Assembly (NCBI RefSeq): GCF_029433115.1
Contig: NZ_JARNTV010000005.1
Location: 62,001-126,000, forward strand
Origin: Sphingomonas sp. AOB5
GTDB lineage: Bacteria; Pseudomonadota; Alphaproteobacteria; Sphingomonadales; Sphingomonadaceae
Length of the DNA: 64,000 bases
Direction of reading: 5' to 3'
The translations under genes and the position numbers were made by a program. The notes beneath the pieces were generated by a model. It worked only from the letters and a program-made list of their open reading frames with translations. It did not search any database and was not told the DNA's origin. The first letter of the stretch is position 1; each line of letters opens with the position of its first letter. Shown here one piece after another: positions 46,003 through 55,198 of the stretch.

Positions 46003-46032
46003 CGCCGCATCGCCCCGCGTCTCAAGTAACAA

Positions 46033-48258
46033 GTGAGTAGTAGAACGGTGCAGCACGAGCTTCCGAAGCGCAAAGAGACCGATGCCTGGTCGGAAGCCTA
46101 TCCGGCTCAGGGCCTGATTCCGGACGGCCCTGCCACTGAGGAGGGTGGCGGTCTCGATCTGCGTGCGCTTATGGCGGCCGCCTATCGCAATCGCCTGATC
46201 TTCGTGATCGTGATTGCGCTGGCGCTGCTGGCGGCGGTCGTGGTGACGATGCTGACGACGCCGATCTATGTCGCGACCGCCTCGGTCCAGATCGAGCAGC
46301 AGACCGCAACTATCCTTGAGAAGTCCGATGTCGAGCCAGTCATCCCGATGGCGGATGCCGATCGCTTCCTCGAGACCCAGGGCGCGATCCTGCGCAGCCG
46401 TGCGCTGGCCGAACGCGTTGCCTACTCGCTGAATCTCGCCCGCAACGATCGCTTCATCGAAGCAATGGGCGGCGAGCCGCCAAAGGCCACCGGTCGCGCG
46501 CTCATCGTCGCGCGCTATCGTCAGGTGGTCGGCCTGTTGCTGCGTAACCTGAGCATCAAGGTCCCTACAGATTCGCGCGTCGCATCGATCTCGTTCGCCA
46601 GCCCAAGCCCGGAGATCGCGGCGCAGGTAGCCAACAGCTATGCCGAGAATTACATCCGCTCGAACCTCGAGCGGCGCTTCGACTCCTCCGCTTATGCGCG
46701 TCAGTTCCTCCAGAACCAGATCGCGCAGACGAAAGAGCGGCTCGAGGATTCCGAAGAGGCCCTGCTCGCCTATGCGCGCACCGAAGGTCTGGTCGAAACC
46801 GAGGCGACCGGCCAGACTGGCGAAGGCGGCGGTTCGACCACCCTCACGACTTCAAACCTGCGCGACATCAATGCCAGCTACGTCGCAGTTCGTGCAGAGC
46901 GAGTGAAAGCGGAACAGCGCTGGCGCCAGGCGCAGGCCACGCCGTTGATGTCGCTGCCCGAAGTCCAGGCCAGCCCGGTGATCCAGCAGTTGCTGACCCG
47001 TCGAGCAACCGAACTGGCCGCGCTGGGCGAGCTCCGGGCACGTTATCGTCCCGACCACCCCAGTGTCGAGCAGGCGACGACCGAGCTTGCCACGCTAGAC
47101 CGCGAGATCAATACGCAAGCGGTCAATGTTCGTAACGGCATCCGCAACGCCTATGACGTTCTGGTCAATCAGGAACGCGCGCTGGAAACCAGCGTGAAGG
47201 GCCTGAGCGGCAACGCCCTGTCCGAACAGGGCCTGCGCGTCCGCTACAACATCCTGAAGCGCGAGGTGGATACCAATCGCTCGCTCTATGAGGCGCTTCT
47301 GCAGCGCTACAAGGAGCTCGCCGCGACGGCAGGCGTCTCGACCAGCAACATCTCGGTTATCGATGGCGCCCAGGTACCTGGCGGTCCGTCGAAGCCCGAC
47401 CTGTTCATGAACCTCGCCTTCGCACTGTTTGCCGGATTGGGCCTCGGCGCGCTCGCCGCCTTTGTCCGCGAACATTTCGACGATGCGATCCGCACCCCCG
47501 ACGAAGTGCAGCGCAAGCTCGGCCTGCAGCTCTTGGGTGTCACGCCGATCATCACCAGCGGCGGAGATCCGGTCAGCGAGTTGCGCGATCCCAAATCACC
47601 GTTGGCGGAAGCCTATCACTCGCTGCGGACCAGCATCAGCTTTGCGAGTACGCAGGGTCAGCCGCGCACAATCCTGTTCACCAGCAGCCGTCCGGAAGAA
47701 GGCAAGTCGACCAGCTCGATCGCGATCGCCCAAGAGTTCGGGAGCCTCGGCCAGCGCGTCCTGCTGATCGACGGCGACTTGAGAAAGCCGTCGCTGCACA
47801 AGGTGCTCAAGCTCAGCTCGAAGGCAGGCCTGAGCAACGTGCTGGCACACCACCTGGAGCTTTCCCAGGCGGTTCAGCCGAGCGGCTTCGCAAATGTCGA
47901 TTTCGTGTCCAGCGGACCCATCCCGCCCAATCCGACCGAGCTGCTTGCGTCGCATACGCTGCCGCAGTTGCTGGCACAGGCTCGCGAATCCTATGATACG
48001 ATAGTGATCGACGGTCCGCCGGTGATCGGTCTGGCCGACGCCCAGCTTCTGTCGCGGCAGGTCGACGCAACTGTCTTCGCCGCACAGGCGAGCCGCTCGC
48101 ATCGCGGACAGGCCAAGGCGGCGGTCCGTCGCCTGCATGCAGCCAATGCCAATGTGATCGGTGCGGTGCTGACCAAGTTCGACGCCAAGCGCGCCGGCTA
48201 TGGCTATGGGTACGGCTATGGCTATGCCTACGACTATACCTACGGCAACACGGACTGA
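46033..48258 (+). CDS. Wzc-like polysaccharide co-polymerase / tyrosine autokinase
   Basis: 741 residues, start GTG. The N-terminal Wzz domain has a membrane segment at about 55-78 (LIFVIVIALALLAAVVVTML), and a periplasmic coiled-coil follows up to a second segment near residue 455 (FMNLAFALFAGLGLGALAAFV). The cytosolic BY-kinase domain has Walker A SRPEEGKSTSSIAIA, Walker A' LLIDGDLRKPS and Walker B VIDGPPVIG. The tail ends in a tyrosine cluster (GYGYGYGYAYDYTYG) for autophosphorylation. It controls chain length and export together with the Wza-like protein. Confidence 0.95.
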   Translation: MSSRTVQHELPKRKETDAWSEAYPAQGLIPDGPATEEGGGLDLRALMAAAYRNRLIFVIVIALALLAAVVVTMLTTPIYVATASVQIEQQTATILEKSDVEPVIPMADADRFLETQGAILRSRALAERVAYSLNLARNDRFIEAMGGEPPKATGRALIVARYRQVVGLLLRNLSIKVPTDSRVASISFASPSPEIAAQVANSYAENYIRSNLERRFDSSAYARQFLQNQIAQTKERLEDSEEALLAYARTEGLVETEATGQTGEGGGSTTLTTSNLRDINASYVAVRAERVKAEQRWRQAQATPLMSLPEVQASPVIQQLLTRRATELAALGELRARYRPDHPSVEQATTELATLDREINTQAVNVRNGIRNAYDVLVNQERALETSVKGLSGNALSEQGLRVRYNILKREVDTNRSLYEALLQRYKELAATAGVSTSNISVIDGAQVPGGPSKPDLFMNLAFALFAGLGLGALAAFVREHFDDAIRTPDEVQRKLGLQLLGVTPIITSGGDPVSELRDPKSPLAEAYHSLRTSISFASTQGQPRTILFTSSRPEEGKSTSSIAIAQEFGSLGQRVLLIDGDLRKPSLHKVLKLSSKAGLSNVLAHHLELSQAVQPSGFANVDFVSSGPIPPNPTELLASHTLPQLLAQARESYDTIVIDGPPVIGLADAQLLSRQVDATVFAAQASRSHRGQAKAAVRRLHAANANVIGAVLTKFDAKRAGYGYGYGYGYAYDYTYGNTD

Positions 48259-48336
48259 TCAGCGTATCGCTCGCCTTTGGAGAGCGTGGTGCATTGTTGC
48301 GACCGGTCAGAAGACCTTGAAGGGCACTGAGCTGAT

Positions 48337-48361
48337 GCGAGCGCTCTCTTAAAGCGCTCGC
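48337..48361. terminator. Hairpin between wzc and the convergent GT-C gene
   Basis: GCGAGCGCT/AGCGCTCGC, a perfect 9-bp stem with a 7-base loop and no T-run. It lies between convergent transcripts. A second hairpin (GGCCT/AGGCC) covers the GT-C stop at about 48401-48415. Confidence 0.55.
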
Positions 48362-48407
48362 TAGCTAACAGCGTTGGCTCACTCGGAAGCAGCAGAGCTC
48401 TGGCCTC

Positions 48408-49703
48408 TCAAAGGCCTCCGTTGACGGCCCGATCTGCGGGGCACAGCGCGTCGAAGGTCCAGACCTGGCTATTGAGCAGAGGAGGCCCATTCAGCGCGGC
48501 ATTCAACAGCGCGAATGCCGCTACAGCCGGCCACAGCTTCGGCTTCGCGGCCAGCAGCGGCGCGATCAGGAGGATCGTGGCGGGCATCCACTGCCCGGCA
48601 TAAAGCTGCATCGCTTGCGGGGCGAAGTAGACATAGAACGCGACGATAGCGCCAATGATCGCCACCATCGACACAACAGTCCCGCGCCACACAATGGAGC
48701 GTAGTCCAGTGACGATGCCGGAAACGATCAGCGCAAGCCATCCGAGCATTGCCAGCCCACGAAGCGGGCTTGCGGCATATTGCGGGAGCTCATTCCACAG
48801 ATATCGGCAGAATAGCGTCGATTCCGGTGCGACGTGCGCAAATGCGAAGATCGTGGCGATCGTATCCGCCAGCGTCTTGCCGTCGAAGAAGTGCGAAATC
48901 GACGCGTAACGTTCGAGCAGGCCCGTCTGGACTCCAAAGCCGATCCACGCACTGACGAGCAGAACCGGGACCGCGGTCACAGCCAAGGCCGCACCGATCG
49001 AGATCGCAGCAAGACGCGTGGCCCCGCGCGGGTCACTCCCACGCGATTTGTCCAGCCATGTGCCCCAGGAAGCAACGGCATAGGCGGCCGCAGGCAAGTT
49101 GAACAACGCCGCCCCGGCAACCGCGGCTCCCGCAAGCGCCCCGCTTACCCAGCCGATCGATATCTGGCCAACGATCGTGATGATCAGCAAGGCCACGCAC
49201 ACGGCAGCTACGGTAAGGCTGTAGGTATCCACGACCGAAGCGATGGTAACAAAGGCGTAGGACATGGCACCCAGCGCCACCAACGACACGGCCGGTCCGG
49301 CAGTCAGGCCGCGGAGCCGCAGCGTCAGAAAGAGAGCCGCAAGTCCGATACCGACCGCAAGAGCGAAGCCGATCGAAATCGCGACCGGCGGCGGGACACC
49401 CAAGAACTGAAGCGGCGCGATCACCATCAACGTCCAGCCGATCGCTGCGGGGTGCTTGGATGGTCCGAGACCGCCATAGCGATGCGTGCTGATCATCCCG
49501 TAATTCTCAGCCGTATCGGCACCGAATACCGAATTGTCGACGGGGTTGAGCGAGATGAACTCGTACAGTCTCCAGGTGAAGAACAGCGTCGCGACCACCA
49601 GAATGGCCGATGCTACGATCCAATCCTGACGTATCAGATTCCGCTCGCGGAAGAGGTTGCAGACCTGGTTTTTCCACTCAACGAAGTGAGCCCGCACCGT
49701 CAT
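48408..49703 (-). CDS. GT-C type membrane glycosyltransferase (GtrC-like)
   Basis: 431 residues and about ten membrane segments. The first extracytoplasmic loop contains FISLNPVDNSVFGADTAENYG, with acidic residues placed as in GT-C enzymes that use lipid-phosphate sugars. It is the last gene of a block with GtrA and GtrB homologues, matching the third, serotype-specific gene of gtr modules. It probably transfers the sugar from the undecaprenyl carrier to the polysaccharide on the periplasmic side. The start ATG at 49703 has GGGGG six bases upstream. Confidence 0.75.
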   Translation of the reverse strand: MTVRAHFVEWKNQVCNLFRERNLIRQDWIVASAILVVATLFFTWRLYEFISLNPVDNSVFGADTAENYGMISTHRYGGLGPSKHPAAIGWTLMVIAPLQFLGVPPPVAISIGFALAVGIGLAALFLTLRLRGLTAGPAVSLVALGAMSYAFVTIASVVDTYSLTVAAVCVALLIITIVGQISIGWVSGALAGAAVAGAALFNLPAAAYAVASWGTWLDKSRGSDPRGATRLAAISIGAALAVTAVPVLLVSAWIGFGVQTGLLERYASISHFFDGKTLADTIATIFAFAHVAPESTLFCRYLWNELPQYAASPLRGLAMLGWLALIVSGIVTGLRSIVWRGTVVSMVAIIGAIVAFYVYFAPQAMQLYAGQWMPATILLIAPLLAAKPKLWPAVAAFALLNAALNGPPLLNSQVWTFDALCPADRAVNGGL

Positions 49704-49741
49704 GATCATCCCCCAGCCTCGCTCAGTGGTGATAGAACCGC

Positions 49742-50731
49742 CTAGCCGCGCCGCGACTTCCGGGCTGCCGGCTTCGGCTCAGCCTCGACCTCTGCAAAAT
49801 TGATGGCATCGCGTTCCACGACGACCGGGCCGCCGCGAACCTGTTTGTGGATCGACGTTACATATTCGCCCATCACGCCGATGAAGAGGAACTGCAGACC
49901 GGACAGGAAGAACAGCGAAACGATCAGCGTGATGATCCCGCGCGGCGCGCTGGTCAGCCCCAACGCCCAGGCAGCACCGACGCCCACCGAGTAGAAGATC
50001 GACAGCGATGCGATCGCCATGCCGACCAGCGTGCAAACCCGCATCGGGGCGCTGGTGTAGGATAGGATGCCGTTGATCGCCTGATCGATCAGCATGAAGA
50101 GATTGAGCCGCGACCGGCCCCGCTCACGCTTCGCCCAGTGATAGGGAACGACGATGCGCCGGAAGCCGACGGCGGCGATCATGCCGCGCAAAAACGGATA
50201 ATGGTCCTGATAGGACAGCACCGCGTCCGCGACCTTCCGGTCGATCAGCTGGAACTCGCCCACCTTCTCCGGGATCTCAAAATCCGCCAGCCGGTTCACC
50301 GTCCGGTAGAACAGTGAGCGCGACTTGCGCATCATCCAGCTTTCCTCGCGCGTGGTGCGAGCACCGGCGACGATCTCGTACCCACTTTCCCACAGCCGGA
50401 CGAACTCCGGAACGAGCGCAGGTGGATCCTGGAGATCGATCGGAAGGAAGGTGATGACAGCGTCGCCGCTGGTCCGCCGCAGGGCATTGAACATCGAACG
50501 GAAGGGGCCGAAATTGCGCGCATTAAGGATCACACGCACTCGCGGATCCTCGGCCGCCAAGGCTCTCAGCATTTCGGGCGTCGTGTCAGTCGAGCCATTG
50601 TCCGAGAAGACATGCTCGTAATCATATCCGGGCAGTTCATTGCGAAACATGTCCCGCACCGCCTCATAGCATTCCCTGAGGCTGTCCTCCTCATTGTAGC
50701 AGGGCGAAACAATCGAGATGGTCTTCCGCAT
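49742..50731 (-). CDS. GtrB-like glycosyltransferase (family 2, undecaprenyl-phosphate)
   Basis: 329 residues. A GT2 catalytic domain (ISIVSPCYNEEDSLRECYEA, SDNGSTDTTPEML, DLQDPPALVPEFV as the DxD-like site) is followed by two C-terminal membrane segments (TLVGMAIASLSIFYSVGVG and IITLIVSLFFLSGLQFLFIG). This is the GtrB/DPM1 layout, which makes a sugar-P-undecaprenol. ATGs at 50737 and 50731 are possible; GGGAG fits the latter. It overlaps the gtrA-like gene. Given the CDP-sugar genes upstream, the donor may be the CDP sugar rather than UDP-glucose. Confidence 0.88.
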   Translation of the reverse strand: MRKTISIVSPCYNEEDSLRECYEAVRDMFRNELPGYDYEHVFSDNGSTDTTPEMLRALAAEDPRVRVILNARNFGPFRSMFNALRRTSGDAVITFLPIDLQDPPALVPEFVRLWESGYEIVAGARTTREESWMMRKSRSLFYRTVNRLADFEIPEKVGEFQLIDRKVADAVLSYQDHYPFLRGMIAAVGFRRIVVPYHWAKRERGRSRLNLFMLIDQAINGILSYTSAPMRVCTLVGMAIASLSIFYSVGVGAAWALGLTSAPRGIITLIVSLFFLSGLQFLFIGVMGEYVTSIHKQVRGGPVVVERDAINFAEVEAEPKPAARKSRRG

Positions 50732-50733
50732 GA

Positions 50734-51132
50734 TCATTGTCTCCCGAAGACGAACCGCTTCAGTATCAGGAATGAGAGGACCACCGTCGGCGGGATGCAA
50801 AGCGCCTGCGCCACGAGGGATTGAAGGCCGGTCCGCTCGAGCGCGACCAGCAGAACCAGATTGAAGAGATAGGTGAACCCGTACGCGCCGATGAAGCGCG
50901 GGATCAGGCGGGGATCGCTGCTCGAGAACACGAACCGGCCGGTCGTGAAGAAATTGAACAGGATTCCGACACAGGTGGCGATGAACAGTGCCAGCGGGCT
51001 CGCCAGCCCTAGCCATATTCCGAGCCCGAACACGGAATAGCCGAACAGCGTGTTGACCACGCCGATCGCCAGGAACCGGATCAGGCGAGGGTCGATCAGG
51101 CTGGTCAAGGCTTCAATTTTGGCCATGGACAC
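50734..51132 (-). CDS. GtrA-family membrane protein (lipid-linked sugar flippase)
   Basis: 132 residues and four membrane segments. The family pattern RFLAIGVVNTLFGYSVFGLG and FNFFTTGRFVF is clear. GtrA proteins are thought to flip undecaprenyl-phosphate-linked sugars. The GTG at 51132 is preferred because GGGA lies eight bases upstream; an ATG two codons later is possible. It overlaps the upstream oxidoreductase gene by 20 bases. Confidence 0.9.
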   Translation of the reverse strand: MSMAKIEALTSLIDPRLIRFLAIGVVNTLFGYSVFGLGIWLGLASPLALFIATCVGILFNFFTTGRFVFSSSDPRLIPRFIGAYGFTYLFNLVLLVALERTGLQSLVAQALCIPPTVVLSFLILKRFVFGRQ

Positions 51133-51985
51133 CGATCGATTCCCACATCGTCACCACCCGGCGGTGGAAGGCCGGGGGTCGCCGGGCCGCGCCAAAGACC
51201 TCCGCGTCGTAGAATGCGGAGAGAAAGGGTATCCTTGAATCGGCCACATCGGCGCTCGGCTGGGCACCGAAAGGCGTCTGCGCATCGAACAGGACCTGCT
51301 CATCCAGCATGACACGAAAATGGTGAGGCCGGTTTCCCAGAGTGAAGCGCTGATGGAGTTGCGCGTCCCCGGCACTGCTAATCGCTTCGATGGTCTCACC
51401 GCCGGATGGGTCAGCCACTCGCGCACTGCTGAGTTCGCCACCCGGGATTGCCGCTTCGGCGACTGCCAGCGAATGAATGAAGTAGAAGGCGAGAGCGCCG
51501 CCGCCAGCCTCTTCGTTGCGCTTCCAGGAATCGGAAGCCGCCGCCAATCGGAAATCCCATTCGATGGACGCGCTGCCACCCGCAGCGAGGTGGCTACGCA
51601 TCGGCTCGAACCATGGGCAGTAAAGTAACAGATACGGCGTCGCGAACGATACCCCCCTGCCCTCGAGCGTATCGATCACGTCCATCGAGGCTGATGGATC
51701 GGCTGCCAATGGTTTCTCCATCACCAGCATTTCTGGCGCTTTGCCGCCGCCAGCGAGCACAACCGGAGCATTATCCTCGGGCCGCCGGGCAAGCACGAGC
51801 GTTTCGGCCGAGAGAGCATCCGCCTCATCCTCGAGCCAGGTGATCGCCGGAATCAGCGGTGCCAGCGGCAACCGTCGTTCGAACAAGGGTCGATAGCGGG
51901 CGAGCGTCGCAACCTTGCGGCCTTCGCTCGCCAGCATCGCCACATGCCCGTAGCAGCCGAAGCCGCTACCCAGGACTGCGATCAT
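51113..51985 (-). CDS. Gfo/Idh/MocA-family oxidoreductase
   Basis: 290 residues. A Rossmann N-terminus (IAVLGSGFGCYGHVAMLA) and the family motif MLVMEKPLAADPSASMDVID, with the catalytic-site Lys of EKP. The C-terminal beta-sheet domain is typical. Such enzymes reduce keto-sugars or oxidise sugar hydroxyls with NAD(P). Placed after rfbF, rfbG and a C-methyltransferase, it is the best candidate for the final 4-keto reduction. It overlaps both neighbours. Confidence 0.8.
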   Translation of the reverse strand: MIAVLGSGFGCYGHVAMLASEGRKVATLARYRPLFERRLPLAPLIPAITWLEDEADALSAETLVLARRPEDNAPVVLAGGGKAPEMLVMEKPLAADPSASMDVIDTLEGRGVSFATPYLLLYCPWFEPMRSHLAAGGSASIEWDFRLAAASDSWKRNEEAGGGALAFYFIHSLAVAEAAIPGGELSSARVADPSGGETIEAISSAGDAQLHQRFTLGNRPHHFRVMLDEQVLFDAQTPFGAQPSADVADSRIPFLSAFYDAEVFGAARRPPAFHRRVVTMWESIGVHGQN

Positions 51986-53169
51986 TCGAAGATGGGGACG
52001 ACCTGGCCCTTATAGCCATTGTCCCGCATATACTTTTCGATCTCTGCATGGATGTGCCACGCAAAGTTGACGATCACGGGCGCATCGAGATGTTCGTCGA
52101 AGAACTCCTTCTCGTCGCGGATTTCGATGCGGGTGCCCGGAATGTAGTTGCCGATCTTGGGCGAGCCGCTGCGCTCATAGGTGCGGTCGATCATAGTCTC
52201 GTCGAGACCGAAGCAATGCACCAGGATCGCTGCGCGGCCCGGAAAAGCCTTGCCCGGCAGGGGGCCGTGCGCGGCAACCAGAGCGGCGATCTTCTCGCGG
52301 ATCTCCACTCGCGCGGCATCGACCTTGGGCCCCATTTCCTTCAGCGCATCAAGGTAACCGGACTCGTCCGGGCGCGCGTCGGAGCCTGCGGTACCCGTCC
52401 CCATCATCACGCGGATGTTGCCGTTGTAGCGCGGCGGGAAGGCAACCGTCTCAACCTGAAGCCCAAGCTTTGCGGCGATGAAATCGAACGAACGGCACGA
52501 ATAGGTGCGCGGATGCTCGTGATAGAAGGTGTCGAACTGGTTGCGGTCGATCACGGCGCCAAGATAGTGATTCTCGACGACCAGCTTGCTGTCCGGCTTG
52601 AGCAGTCGGCCCAGATTCTCGATCACACCGTTCAGATCCTCGATGTGCGCGAACACATTGGTGAAGGTGATGACGTCCGGCTTAGGACTTTCCTTCAGAT
52701 ATTCGGTGACAGCGTCGGAATCGAAGAAGCCATGGATGACGCGGTCTACCCGCGCCCGCGCGTCTTCCGAAGCGCCGGTCGGTTCGATACCAACAGTGCT
52801 CGCACCGAATTCGCGGAAGATGTTGAGCAGGCTGCCGTCATTGCAGCCGATGTCGAGCACGGTCTTCCCCTTCAGGCCACCGACCGTGGCGTCGACCGCC
52901 TCGACCAGTTCGCGCATGCCCGCGATCACGTCCTTCGTCATCGCCGCGCGATAGTGATAGGTCTGCGGGAACAGGAGCTTCTTCTCCACCTGCACCACCT
53001 GATGCACCGTCAGGCACACCGGGCATGCTGCAAGATCCAGCGGATAGGGCGTCGGTTGCGCGTCGCTGCCGATCGGAACCAGATCGTCGCACATCGGCTG
53101 ATCACCCAGGTTCAGGACCGGGATCAGCTCTTTGCCATCGCAAACTTCGCAAGTGGTGATCTGCTGCAC
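51982..53169 (-). CDS. Zinc-finger C-methyltransferase acting on nucleotide sugars
   Basis: 395 residues from the GTG at 53169, which has CAGGAG five bases upstream. An N-terminal zinc-binding domain has TCEVCDGKELIP and ACPVCLTVHQ. The central SAM-binding domain has KTVLDIGCNDGSLLNIFREFG, and the C-terminal Methyltransf_14-type domain follows (NFAWHIHAEIEKYM near the end). This three-part form is that of NDP-hexose 3-C-methyltransferases such as TylCIII. With CDP-glucose 4,6-dehydratase encoded next door, the expected acceptor is CDP-4-keto-6-deoxyglucose. The exact carbon is inferred. Confidence 0.87.
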   Translation of the reverse strand: MQQITTCEVCDGKELIPVLNLGDQPMCDDLVPIGSDAQPTPYPLDLAACPVCLTVHQVVQVEKKLLFPQTYHYRAAMTKDVIAGMRELVEAVDATVGGLKGKTVLDIGCNDGSLLNIFREFGASTVGIEPTGASEDARARVDRVIHGFFDSDAVTEYLKESPKPDVITFTNVFAHIEDLNGVIENLGRLLKPDSKLVVENHYLGAVIDRNQFDTFYHEHPRTYSCRSFDFIAAKLGLQVETVAFPPRYNGNIRVMMGTGTAGSDARPDESGYLDALKEMGPKVDAARVEIREKIAALVAAHGPLPGKAFPGRAAILVHCFGLDETMIDRTYERSGSPKIGNYIPGTRIEIRDEKEFFDEHLDAPVIVNFAWHIHAEIEKYMRDNGYKGQVVPIFE

Positions 53170-53183
53170 AAGAACTCCTGAAA

Positions 53184-54269
53184 TTAGCGAGGGTTGAGGG
53201 TGCTGAAGTGTTTGATTTGCGTCGCGGTTACGCCGGAGGGATCCTCGCCCTTGGCAACCGCGGAATACCATTGAGCGGTCAATGCGACCGTATCGCCGAA
53301 GTCCAGCCGGGGCGCCCATCCCAGTTGAAGCCTCGCCTTGGAGCAATCGAGCCGCAGCAGATGGGCCTCATGCGGCGCATTGGGGGGCGGTCGAACCTCG
53401 AGATGACCGCAACCGAGTTGCTCGACCAGCGCTTCCGCAACCTCCAGCACCGGGCGGTTGTCGGTTTCGGAGGGGCCGAAATTGAACGCCTGATCGACGC
53501 CTTCGTCCCCGTTGTAGAGGCGCTCAGCCAAGCCGAGATACGCCGCAAGTGGCTCCATCACATGCTGCCAAGGGCGGACCGCGCCGGGTGAGCGGATCAC
53601 GACTTCGCCGGAGTCCGACAGTGCGCCGCGAATGATGTCCGGTACCAGCCGGTCCTTCGACCAGTCCCCGCCGCCGATCACATTGCCAGCGCGAACGCTG
53701 GCGATCCGGGCCGGGTGACCATCCTTGCGATAGGGCGCGAAATAACTGCGCCGCATCGAGGCCACCACGATCTCCGCCGCACCCTTGCTGGCACTGTAGG
53801 GGTCGTAACCGCCAAGCGGGTCACTTTCGCGATACCCCCACTCCCACTCCCGGTTTTCATAGCATTTATCGCTGGTGATCACGACGACGGAGCGGACCGA
53901 CGGCGTACGCCGCACAGCATCCAGGACCGCTGCCGTACCGACGACATTGGTTGCGAACGTCTCGACCGGCGTTTCGAAGGACTCGCGGACCAGCGCCTGA
54001 GCGGCGAGATGCAGCACGATCTCCGGCTGCGACCGCTCGAACGCTTCTGCAAGCGCCGCCGTGTCGGTGATATCGGCGATCATGCCGGGCATCCGGTCGA
54101 TCCCCAGCAGATCGTAGAGCGCAGGTTCGGTCTCGGGTGCCAGCGCAAGCCCAAAGGATTCGGCGCCAAGCTCGCGAAGCCAGAAGCTCAGCCAACTGCC
54201 CTTGAACCCGGTATGGCCCGTAACAAGAACGCGCCTGCCAGCCCAGAATTCGGGATTTACGGCCAGCAT
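53184..54269 (-). CDS. rfbG: CDP-glucose 4,6-dehydratase
   Basis: 361 residues, extended SDR. VLVTGHTGFKGSWLSFWLRELG is the cofactor motif (typical of RfbG), with LHLAAQALVRESF, catalytic ITSDKCYENREW and YDPYSASKGAAE. It makes CDP-4-keto-6-deoxy-D-glucose. The ATG at 54269 overlaps the rfbF end by 13 bases; a GTG at 54296 has its ribosome site too close. There is no rfbH dehydratase gene in the window, so the 3,6-dideoxyhexose branch is not supported here. Confidence 0.93.
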   Translation of the reverse strand: MLAVNPEFWAGRRVLVTGHTGFKGSWLSFWLRELGAESFGLALAPETEPALYDLLGIDRMPGMIADITDTAALAEAFERSQPEIVLHLAAQALVRESFETPVETFATNVVGTAAVLDAVRRTPSVRSVVVITSDKCYENREWEWGYRESDPLGGYDPYSASKGAAEIVVASMRRSYFAPYRKDGHPARIASVRAGNVIGGGDWSKDRLVPDIIRGALSDSGEVVIRSPGAVRPWQHVMEPLAAYLGLAERLYNGDEGVDQAFNFGPSETDNRPVLEVAEALVEQLGCGHLEVRPPPNAPHEAHLLRLDCSKARLQLGWAPRLDFGDTVALTAQWYSAVAKGEDPSGVTATQIKHFSTLNPR

Positions 54270-55033
54270 TGCCACGGCGCCTTCCCGCTGCTCCACAACT
54301 CCTCAAGCTGGGTCCGGTCGCGCAGCGTATCCATCGGCTGCCAGAAGCCGTCATGCCTATAGGCGTGAAGCTCGCCGCTCTCCGCGAGCCGCTCCATCGG
54401 GCTGCGTTCCCAGATCGTCGAATCGTCTTCGATCAGGTCCAGCACCTTGGGCGAGAGAACGAAGAACCCGCCATTGATCCAGCCGGCATCCTCGATCGGC
54501 TTCTCCGCAAAGCTGGCGACGCGGTCGTCATCGACCATGTCGAGCAGGCCGAAACGGCTGGGCGGGCGGACGGCGGTCACCGTCGCCAGACCGCCATGCG
54601 AACGATGACGCTCGGCGAGCGCGGCAATGTCGATATCTGCCACGCCGTCGCCATAGGTGAGGAAGAACGCCTCTTCATCACGCAGCAGATGCCCCACTCG
54701 GCCAAGACGGCCGCCGGTCATCGTATTGGCACCGGTATCGACCAGCTTGACCGACCAGTCCTCGGCATAGGAGCGGTCGAATTGAATCTCCGACTTCCGC
54801 GTATCGATCGTCACATCGGACATGTGAAGCTGATAGTTGGCGAAATATTCTTTGATTACATAGCCTTTGAAACCACAGCAGATGATGAAATCGCGGACGC
54901 CGTGCGCCGCATAGATTTTCATGATGTGCCACAGAATAGGCCGCCCGCCGACCTCCACCATCGGCTTGGGACGCAAGCTTGTCTCTTCAGCGAGCCGAGT
55001 ACCAAGCCCACCGGCCAAGATAACTGCCTTCAC
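54257..55033 (-). CDS. rfbF: Glucose-1-phosphate cytidylyltransferase
   Basis: 258 residues. The nucleotidyltransferase motif is KAVILAGGLGTRLAEETSLRPKPMVEVGG, then WHIMKIYAAHGVRDFIICCGFKG and TYGDGVADIDI. It forms CDP-glucose from CTP and glucose 1-phosphate. The GTG at 55033 with GGGGG upstream gives the usual length. It is the first gene of the seven-gene block. The 165-base gap before it carries a motif that matches one upstream of wza. Confidence 0.95.
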   Translation of the reverse strand: MKAVILAGGLGTRLAEETSLRPKPMVEVGGRPILWHIMKIYAAHGVRDFIICCGFKGYVIKEYFANYQLHMSDVTIDTRKSEIQFDRSYAEDWSVKLVDTGANTMTGGRLGRVGHLLRDEEAFFLTYGDGVADIDIAALAERHRSHGGLATVTAVRPPSRFGLLDMVDDDRVASFAEKPIEDAGWINGGFFVLSPKVLDLIEDDSTIWERSPMERLAESGELHAYRHDGFWQPMDTLRDRTQLEELWSSGKAPWQCWP

Positions 55034-55127
55034 GCCGCCCCCTTTTTGCGCGCCATGGCGGGGGATCAAATCCCGCTTTCGCAATCGCGGGACGAAGCTA
55101 ACCGGAGCAGCAATGCAGGACAAGGGG

Positions 55128-55146
55128 TTTGCTGCACTGCGGCGAA
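55128..55146 (+). promoter_or_regulatory. TTTGCTGCACTGCGGCGAA motif before rfbF
   Basis: 95 bases upstream of the rfbF start and in the opposite orientation. It matches 17 of 19 positions of the motif before wza at 45088-45106, in non-coding DNA ten kilobases away. Confidence 0.45.
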
Positions 55147-55198
55147 GATTCACCGGTTCAAACGCATTCCAGTGCCGAAACGGCGATCAGATGGCCGG

